NCBI RefSeq assembly: GCF_014905175.1
Contig: NC_057788.1
Span: 19,748,154 to 19,812,153 of the forward strand
Direction: 5' to 3'
Length of the DNA stretch: 64,000 bases
Origin: Aphidius gifuensis
Taxonomy: Eukaryota; Arthropoda; Insecta; Hymenoptera; Braconidae
Shown: piece after piece, positions 57,095 through 64,000 of the stretch
Position numbering within the stretch: the first letter of the stretch is position 1
Layout of the letters: each line of letters opens with the position of its first letter
Position numbers and translations under genes: made by a program
Notes under the pieces: generated by a model
Databases searched by the model: none
What the model saw: the letters and a program-made list of their open reading frames with translations, nothing else
Told to the model about the DNA's origin: nothing

Positions 57095-57675
57095 GTAAAT
57101 GATCAATGGTTTTAACAGTAATTGGTAAATAAATTGGATTAGCTGGTACTTCAATTATTTTATAACCAGGTGGTACAGCAGGAAAAAAGTTATATATTGT
57201 ATGAACTTTTTGTTAATTTACGTAAGCTCCTGTTATAATGTTGCACTCGATTCTCAATGTATTCACTTTTAAAATATTAATCGGGTAGTTTGATTCATGT
57301 TTTAGATGAGCCCTCAATAGTCTCGGTGTAAATCCCAGTAAACGTGCTGGTGATTTTGGTTTTACAAAATCAATGTCTCTTTTACTTGTAATATATGAAT
57401 GTAGAGTATTTTTATTATATGTAATTTTGATTCGATATTTTCCTAAGTAAGCAGCTAAATCATCTATTTCATAACTTCCAGTTGGTATTTCAATTGTATC
57501 ATAACTGTCAAAATATGAAATTATATTATTTTTATGATCGATATTTGGTAATGAATTAAATGATAAAAATGAAATTAGTGCTAATGAATAATTTTTTTCA
57601 CTTGATAATTGTATTGGTGAAAAGTAATCAGTTTCTAAGACTGAAGATTTACCGGTGAGAGTTAAAGTAAATGTA
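57095..57675 (-). pseudogene. Penton-like protein (block B), broken
   Basis: Inverse copy of the block A penton gene; reading starts after an ATA in place of the ATG. One in-frame stop (V-N-stop-Q-K-V-H, near 57,215) and the last ~25 codons are lost in the penton-hexon deletion. Motifs as in block A. Confidence 0.7.
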
Positions 57676-57739
57676 TCGTTTATTCTCGTCGATAAATAAC
57701 TAATTGGTAATTTTCTTTTCCTCTGCTTTTATAGTTTTC

Positions 57740-58030
57740 CAGTGATAAATGCGAAACATAAATGTCCACAATTATACGTATTCCAATCTTGATAACGTTT
57801 ATGATTATAATTGACGCTACCAACATTAAGATAACTGACAAGATCTTTCGGTGGTTGTAAGTTGCCAAAACTATCAAAGTATATTGCTGAATTTTTATTG
57901 AGTTTTTTATATGCTACCTAATGTGTTCCAGGATTTCTCTTATCATCTAAATTAATGATTCCACACTCTTGTTTCCATGGTCCATCTTTTAGCATATCAT
58001 TTCGCATAAAAACTCCACGGAAACTAGCAA
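57740..58030 (-). pseudogene. Adenain-type protease (block B), broken
   Basis: Same motifs as block A: G-T-H then a stop for Trp, Y-F-D-S-F-G, Y-N-C-G-H-L-C-F-A-F. Retains ~140 bp of upstream sequence missing from block A. The identical stop after the His in both copies dates that lesion before the duplication. Confidence 0.7.
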
Positions 58031-58129
58031 TTTTTGATTGTTTAGAAAATTTTAATAAATCACCGTCAGTTAAAGCTCTTTGTGGTAGCATCAGTTGAAG
58101 TTTTTTGGAGACAGATAAAGTCCCATTCC

Positions 58130-59020
58130 GCTTTTATGTGGTGTTAAATAAAGTCCTTTTCCGATGGCAATCGATTCCATCATTTTATTGAGTCGTTTAT
58201 TTTCATTTAATTGTTCTTTACTTGTCTTTACTGCATTGATAGCCTTGACAACACCAGATGCTCCACCAACTAACCCGCCTAATGCTGATATAGCTGAGAA
58301 AATCGGGATTAAAACTGGTAGTGCACCACCGATATGTTTAGCAACTGGTGAAACTTTAGGTACTGTAATAGCTTTCTTGCCACCATTTGTTTTAATAGCT
58401 GCTCTCGCACCGTTTATTGCTGATTTAATTGAAACTCATGAAATATTTAATCTCTTTATTGCTTGTTTTGCTGCTTGTACGATTTTTGAAAATGATATTT
58501 TCTTTTTTGTTATTTTCTTTTTTTCAACTGCACGTTTTTTAATTTTTATTTATTTTCCTCCAGTCTTTTTTTTTATTTTTTTATTTTTCAACGAAGATCA
58601 TGGTTTTTTTTTCTCCGTACATTTCTTTTTCTTTTTCTTAGTAACACAACCCATACCAAATTTCGATTTTATTTTCATTGCTCCAGTAACGAATGTAGCT
58701 GCTGCTCTCTCACTTAAACTTACGTCTTTGGAAAAAATACTTTTAGCTGCTTCTCGAGCTAAAATATCATCAGCTGCGTTTCTTGCCTTGATATCGTTAC
58801 GATTCTTCGAATAAGCAATATCGTGATTTTTACAGGCTGCGTCTAAAAGATTAATTCCCGGATCCCCTCGTGCCAAACGTGTTTCTGACTTGGTACCTGG
58901 TCCGCAATATGAATAACCAGGTAGATGAAGTTTGAATGGTAATTTGTTGATTATTTTATTGAGTATTCCTTTTCCACAACTTTTTTTGTTCTTTTTCTCT
59001 TTTGATGTATGCTCAATCAT
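58130..59020 (-). pseudogene. Minor capsid protein with phospholipase A2 domain (block B)
   Basis: ATG at 59,020; 140 codons open to a stop at 58,598, with the Y-C-G-P-G-T loop and D-A-A-C-K-N-H-D-I-A-Y active site intact. A shift and further stop follow in the Lys-rich linker, then the hydrophobic Gly/Ala segment (58,160-58,430, minus). Differs from block A by scattered substitutions. It is head-to-head with the ATPase gene. Confidence 0.75.
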
Positions 59021-59059
59021 AGTTTATAACAGACCGATTTGCTTTGGTATAAAACGGTT

Positions 59060-60550
59060 GAATTTATATGATTTGAGCTCAGTGCTCATCACGATGGAAC
59101 ACCAGAAAAAGCTCTAAAATTACCAGTTATAAACTTTGATATAATTACATCAAAAAGTAGTAATGGTTTGATAGAAAAACGACATGGTGATTTACTACCA
59201 AATACAATAAGATGTGCGATAATTGGAGGAAGTAATTGTGGTAAAATGAACGCTTTAATGAGTTTAATTGTTGATCCAAATGGTTTACGATTTGCAAATA
59301 TTTATATTTACAGTAAATCATTATACCAACCAAAATTCAATATTTAGAAAAGTTACTAGAACCACTTGAAGAAATAAATTATTATAAATTTTCTTATAAA
59401 TTACGAAGCAAAACCAAATTCGTTGTTTATATTTGATGACGTCGCAACTGAAAAGCAGGATCATATTAAAGCATTTTTTTGTATGGGAAGACATAAAGCT
59501 GTTGATTTATTTTATTTATGTCAATCATATGGGCGAATACCTAAACATTTGATACGTGATAATATTAACTTTTTGATTATCTTCTGTGACGGCGTTTAAT
59601 AATGTTGAAAGTCTCAATCTGAGAACTTTAAATATATTATAGTTCCGTATCGGCCAACAGGTGGCGTAAGTTTTTCTCAAGCGCTTTGTACGCTTGAGGC
59701 AATAACTAGCTGACAAGTAAAGGGCAAAGTATGATCTAGCTCGCCTAGCTTTGGCTACGACAAGAACGTTTTTTTAGACTTTTAAGTTGCGTGGATACAC
59801 CAACTAAACCAAGACCCGGTTGCGTGGATACACCAACCAATCCAAGACCAAGTACCAGATCCAAGTTGCGTGGATACACCATCATATCCAAGACCAAGAC
59901 CAAGTACCAGATCCAAGTCGCGTGGTGACACAGGCTATCCAAGACCCAGACCTAGTTGCGTGCATACACCAACCAATCCAAGACCAAGTACCAGATCCAA
60001 GTTGCGTGGATACACCAACATATCCAAGATCCAGTTCCAGTCAACAAGTGATTCCGTCGCGAGAGTGTACCAGAGGGTTCCAATCGTGGGTTTTACTAAC
60101 TGTCTACGTGTACTTGATAAATTGATAATTAAAACGTGTATGCCAATAATTGTAATTGCTAATAAACATTAACTCTTTCATTTGAAAACTTGTACTCGTC
60201 ATTGATTTAACCAGTGAAGACCTTGAACCAACTACTTATACTGAGCCAGGCAATAATATAATAACTTTTTGTACGAACCTATCTATGATCCACGATTTCA
60301 AGGAAAGATATTATCAAATAAATTTATAAGTTCGTTACACTTTCCACAAGATGATACGAATTTAAAGCATATACATCATGATCATGTTGATATTGATATG
60401 GAGTATAGCAAATTCTGTCAGAAGTGTGTGAATTGTTGGAAAGGAAAATATTGCTTTCTGTGTATCGATAAAGATAGAGATATAGATAAAAGGAGATATA
60501 GGAAAAATTTCGATTGCTTTATAACTATAAATAACAAAACAATTTGTTAA
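59060..60550 (+). pseudogene. FtsK/HerA-type ATPase (block B), split by solo LTR
   Basis: Walker A reads G-G-S-N-C-G-K-M-N-A-L, so the Thr/Ser of GK[TS] is replaced by Met. A shared 1-nt shift with stops follows SLYQPKF. FIFDD (Walker B) is visible near 59,435. A solo LTR (59,585-60,339) interrupts the stretch I-N-F-L-I-I; codons resume with D-D-T-N-L-K-H and run to the stop at ~60,548. Dead copy. Confidence 0.75.
59585..60339. repeat. Solo LTR in the block B ATPase
   Basis: 755 bp starting TGTGACGGCG and ending CGTTACA (near-inverted ends). The right flank CTTTC and left flank CTTC indicate a 5-bp duplication with one base lost, judged against the unbroken copy in block A (ATTATCTTTCCACAA). 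Contains a minisatellite (GTTGCGTGGATACACCAAC ... CCAAGACCAAG, 59,785-60,030) and AATAAACATT near the end, a likely polyadenylation signal, which suggests plus orientation. Confidence 0.7.
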
Positions 60551-60587
60551 ATTATATTAGTTAATTGTAAAATCTCAAAGGATCAAC

Positions 60588-60815
60588 ATGCCTCTTTGTG
60601 AGCAAGAATTAGTTGATGAAAAAAAATTTTTAAGTGAAATTGAAAAAGTACAAGACGTTATTCGTAAAAAATATCAATTGATAAAATTAGGGAAAGAAAA
60701 TATATCAGAAGCTGCGAATGAATATCTTAAACCTGTTGTCACACTGCTCAACAAATTAGCTGCACAACTGCCAACAACAACGATCAACAAAAAATTATTA
60801 ATCGATGATAAATGA
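60588..60815 (+). CDS. Small coiled protein of virion module (block B), intact frame
   Basis: 75 codons from ATG (MPLCEQELVDEKKF), charged helical, ending KKLLIDDK. Adjacent to the ATPase as in block A. No catalytic motif. Seen beside adintovirus-like capsid genes in insects as I know them; function unknown. Confidence 0.55.
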   Translation: MPLCEQELVDEKKFLSEIEKVQDVIRKKYQLIKLGKENISEAANEYLKPVVTLLNKLAAQLPTTTINKKLLIDDK

Positions 60816-60899
60816 TTTCCGGATGAAAAAAAAAAATACGAATGATAAAAAAAATAATTCAACACATGAGGATAATTATCTGTGGATGATTTTTGACGA

Positions 60900-61150
60900 A
60901 AATCCAATATGGCGACTTGTAAAAAAATTGGGACCCCCTCCATGGCGACTTGCTCTAAATAAGTAATTAATGAGAGGACCCCCGTGGTGATTTGATCTAA
61001 TTAATTAATTAATTGATCTAATTAATTAATTCAGGGACTACCTGTGGCGATTTGACCTAATTACTTAATTATTTGCTCTAATTAAGGACCCCTTATGGCG
61101 ATTTGACCTAATTAATTAATTAATTAATTACTCTAATTAAGATCCCCGGG
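60900..61150. repeat. ~60-bp GGCGATTTGACCTAATTAATTAA tandem repeat
   Basis: Four to five units of GGACCCC(C/T)(G/T)TGGCGATTTGA(C/T)CTAATTAATTAA, with TAAT runs of varying length. No coding. Confidence 0.75.
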
Positions 61151-61289
61151 CTGAGGCCTCGCAGATTCCGCGAAATCAACCGTGAATCACAGTGGGGGCA
61201 CAGCAGGGGGTCACAGTGGGGGGTGAGCCAGAACTGTCTTATGTACACTACTATTCAATAATTTTCTTTTTTTGCTAAAATAATTTTAC

Positions 61290-61680
61290 CTACGAATGAA
61301 TTAATTTCATTTTCCTTATCGTCTTTGAATTTCATATTAGCTTCTACCGGTATCATTATTTCTTTATTATTTATTGATGGGTATTGTTTATTAACTTTCC
61401 TCACTCATCCTCCAGTGATCGTATATATTTTGTTTAACTTTAATATTTAATAATTGATTATGTTAATAATTTTTTTTTTAAATCTTTTTGTTTTATACAT
61501 TTTATTGATAACTGTACCTCAATCAATCCATGATGTTTATTTGCAGCTTCTCCAAAAAAAATACATCTTATTTTGTCACTGTCATTACATATATCTATTG
61601 TAAATTTTTTACCAGTTCCACGTTTGTTTTTCCATTCCGTTATTTCACTTTTATGTATAATTCATGCCCGAATTGTATCA
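61290..61680 (-). pseudogene. RPA70-like OB-fold exons
   Basis: Exon 61,518-61,680 (minus; acceptor TTCAATACAG, donor GAG|GTACAG) reads D-T-I-R-A-stop-I-I-H-K-S-E-I-T-E-W-K-N-K-R-G-T-G-K. Then comes I-D-I-C-N-D-S-D-K-I-R, matching in spacing the DBD-A OB fold of replication protein A 70 (A-R-V-x-x-K-S-x-I-R-x-W-x-N-x-R-G-x-G-K ... D-x-S-G-E-I-R). The stop fits a CGA-to-TGA change. A second exon at 61,290-61,399 (VNKQYPSINNKE) resembles the following A-N-K-Q-Y segment, but the phases do not join as drawn. Either a decayed RPA-like paralogue or part of a mobile element that borrowed RPA. Confidence 0.45.
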
Positions 61681-61767
61681 CTGTATTGAATTTTTAATTT
61701 TATTTCTTATGAAAATTATATTAATCCTATTTTTTTACTCACCATATTGTGTTTAATTTTAAATTTA

Positions 61768-62870
61768 TTACGGAGGCTAGAAGCCGAAAGGCTCAGCCGC
61801 AGTATTGGATTTATCCCCCAAAAAAAAAAAACGTTCATAACTTCTAAACTAATTGTCGTAAAGACTTCGGATTTGGCTCAAAAGAAGCGGCTCTGGGAAT
61901 TCTATCGCCCCTAATAAAAAAAAACATTATCTATTCGGCCATTTTTTTCCCAAAAACGAAAAAAAAATTGTGTTTTTGCACGAAAAATACTATTCGTACG
62001 ATAAAAATTCATTTGAAAAAGTTATAGAATTTTGAAAAACGATTATTTTAAGCCTAATATGAAACCTCTGCGACTACTCTATTTTGAGTTATAGCTTCTG
62101 CCGTTTTCATTTTTTAGGCAAACGATAACTCATGATGAAATGGTGTTAGAGACTTCATATTAGGCTTAAAACATGCGTATTCGAAAATTCTATCGCCTCT
62201 CCAAAAAAATTTTGATCTATGAATCATATTTTTCAAAAATTGTTTTTTTTCAAATTTAGTTTAAAAAAAAAAAAAAAAAAGTGAGAGCAGATAATGCTCT
62301 TTCTCATGAAGGGCGATGGAGTTTCAGAGGACGCGTTGTGTGAGCCTAATATGAAGTCTCTACTACAATTTTATCAAAAGTTATTGCATTCCTAGTTTTC
62401 GAGTAATTTCTGAAAAACGCTCTAACTTTCGACAAATTCGTCCTAGATACTTTGTATAAGACTTAAAAAGCATGAATGGTGAAATCCTACAACTTTTAGT
62501 CGAAACTTTTTTCAAAAAAAATTATAGTTTTCATAAAATAGTAAAAAATAGAATTTTTGAAATATTTTTGTCTCTTTTGTTTCAAAAATAGAAAAAAATT
62601 GACTATTGGAATCAGGATAAACTCCCCAAGGGGCGATAGAGTTTTAAAAACCACGTTTTTTGAGCTTAATATGAAGTCATTCCGTTGATTCTAACAGAAG
62701 TTATAGCTTGCCTTAACTTGAACGAAAAAAAAAAAAAAAAAAATCGATTTTCAAAAAAATAAAAAAAAATGTACTATTATTGTATTGTTACTTTTAAAAA
62801 CTATTTAAGAGATAAAATTTAACACGGCCCTAGCCGGAGTATTAAAAATTTTTAATTTTCAACGGTAACG
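61768..62870. repeat. Repeat with alternating CTATCGCCCC / GGGCGATAGAG units
   Basis: The motif GGGCGAT(A/G)GAGTTT or its inverse occurs at least five times, each near (A/T)GCCTAATATGAAGTC or its inverse, at ~250-bp spacing with poly-A tracts. Begins near GGAGGCTAGAAGCCG and ends near CCCTAGCCGGAGTA. No ORF; class unknown. Confidence 0.55.
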
Positions 62871-63230
62871 CGGGCCACACGCCCCAACAAACGTTACCAG
62901 ATCTTTTTATTTTTGTAATTTTCTTTTTCATCAATGTATTTTTTAGATTGTCCCCTTCTCGTTTTCTTTTACCCATTTTGATTTTATTGGCTTATGATTT
63001 TGAAAATTCCGTAGTATCTGTTTCCAAATCTGTTTTGAAATTAGTTATTTGTATCTGTTTTCAAATTTGTTGATGTTTTCTTTGTTTTTATTCATTCATT
63101 CATGTAAAGTTATTGCATTGTTTTTGTTTTTATTTTTATGTCATGAATTCTTGGTTACTATATGTTGTTTTGAATTTGACTGAAATCGATTCTCATTATC
63201 TTCCACATTATTATATCTCAGGTTTCATAT
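62871..63230. other. Possible short minus exon, otherwise no gene
   Basis: On the minus strand an ATG at about 62,980 opens a short basic stretch (MGKRKREGDNLKNT) of ~28 codons. It could be a first exon for the RPA-like exons downstream, but no splice connection is shown. Confidence 0.2.
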
Positions 63231-63239
63231 ATTGTATTA

Positions 63240-63640
63240 TTTTTTCTGTTTTTTTTTTGAATATTCACGTAGCAAAAAGTTTTATAAACATTTCTATAAA
63301 ACGTTTTTATATAAATTTTTATACAATATCTTATATAGATTTGGCGCTTTTATCATAGAATAAATTCTATAAAATTTGTAGTCGATTTTTATAGAATGAA
63401 TTTATTAATTTTTTGTAGGATTTGGTTTATAGGATTATTTTTATAAAAAAAATGATTTGTATATATCATAATCATAATAATACGCTGTTCTATAAAAATA
63501 TTCTTCTATAGAATTTTGAATGATTTTTATAAAATATCCGAAACGGAATGTTTTATAAAATTTTTCCTATAGAATAGTTTTTATAGAAATATTATATAAA
63601 CTCTATAGTATAGTCCTGTATAGATTTTATTATATATGTA
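63240..63640. repeat. CTATAAAA/TTTTATAG-rich repeat
   Basis: TTTTATAGAAT and TCTATAAAA motifs occur more than a dozen times in both orientations over 400 bp. A subterminal-array-like, non-coding repeat. 63,640-64,000 shows nothing recognisable. Confidence 0.5.
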
Positions 63641-64000
63641 TAACATTGTATATAATTGATTTATTTCATTTATTTATTGCTGTAACGAGTCTTTTTATTT
63701 ATTGTACAATAATATTTATGTTTTAAACAAAGATATATATAAACCAAGCCAATGAAACATGATGACACTCAATCCATTGACAAACAGTTACAGACACTTC
63801 TGAATCATCAGGGTCTATCTCATTATTAAACTCGACTAGAACACTTTTTTTTTTTTTTTAATTAACAATAAATATATATAATAACAATAAATCAAACTAT
63901 CTTCATAATATGTCAAATTTTATATAATCAAGCATCAACTACCACGCCATTTATGAACGACTATGCGCATCACCTTCTGGCAGTTGACTGAGCCGACTGA

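Noticed and set aside
59820..60172. Pro/Arg-rich frames (YPRPRP...) considered as an antimicrobial peptide
   Set aside because: Encoded by a minisatellite in a solo LTR, with no signal peptide; frames open because of the repeat.
60269..60550. 93-codon plus frame as a separate gene
   Set aside because: It joins solo-LTR sequence to the interrupted ATPase tail; only the part after 60,340 is gene-derived.
1..64000. Polydnavirus proviral segment
   Set aside because: BEN genes raised the idea, but no other bracovirus gene family or segment-boundary repeat was recognised; BEN genes here are tied to CACTA ends.

Overview
The window is AT-rich eukaryotic DNA with spliceosomal introns (GT...AG), tRNA-derived repeats and dense, nested transposable elements. 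Several gene families are typical of insect genomes: PIF/Harbinger, Ty1/copia, CACTA/EnSpm, adintovirus/Polinton-like genes and BEN-domain genes. I infer an arthropod, most likely an insect; AT richness and family mix fit a parasitoid wasp or aphid, but the sequence does not settle this. No conventional host gene is complete here. All family assignments are by eye from motifs; no search or alignment was run.

Layout. 1-0.5 kb: edge of a Lys/Arg-rich ORF (minus). 0.95-8.4 kb: a complete gag-only LTR retrotransposon (minus) with two ~1 kb LTRs, ATAT target duplication, tRNA-Leu-type primer site, polypurine tract and an A AAA AAC slippery heptamer. 8.5-12 kb: repeat family, a FAR1/FLYWCH-like exon pair and a broken Harbinger transposase. 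12.1-14.6 kb: an inverted-repeat element holding a GC-richer solo LTR. 15.2-16.5 kb: a CACTA-like non-autonomous element. 16.6-17.6 kb: short exons of an unidentified spliced gene. 17.7 kb: tRNA-derived SINE-like repeat. 18.2-21.2 kb: broken protein-primed DNA polymerase B of adintovirus/Polinton type, cut just after motif C by a CCC-terminated element end, followed by a six-exon BEN-domain gene (21.9-23.9 kb). 25.2-30.3 kb: nested elements, namely hAT-like ends, a Mutator-like element with 9-bp duplication inside, and a CACTA-like element inside that.

30.3-34.8 plus 43.3-44 kb (block A) and 55.5-60.8 kb (block B) are two inverted copies of a virion-gene module related to adintoviruses: small acidic-tailed protein, hexon-like major capsid, penton-like protein, adenain-type protease, phospholipase-A2 minor capsid protein, FtsK/HerA ATPase and a small coiled protein. 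Both copies share the same disabling lesions, so the module was already dead when it was duplicated. Block A is split by an 8.57-kb CACTA element (34,777-43,348) carrying an intact two-exon transposase and a divergent BEN-domain gene, which is itself interrupted by a 1.79-kb non-autonomous element. Removing that nested element, with one TA, restores the BEN reading frame. Block B's ATPase is interrupted by a solo LTR.

44-55 kb holds an insect-repeat gene, a LINE tail, an AATAT microsatellite, a Ty1/copia pol relic split by an hAT-like element with an 8-bp duplication, and several repeats. 61.3-61.7 kb has RPA70-like OB-fold exons. The rest to 64 kb is repeats.

The strongest theme is a set of elements with CCC...GGG ends and 2-bp target duplications (five complete, one single end). 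One encodes a CACTA transposase, and two carry a BEN gene near the left end, suggesting a transposase plus BEN-protein CACTA lineage with many non-autonomous relatives.
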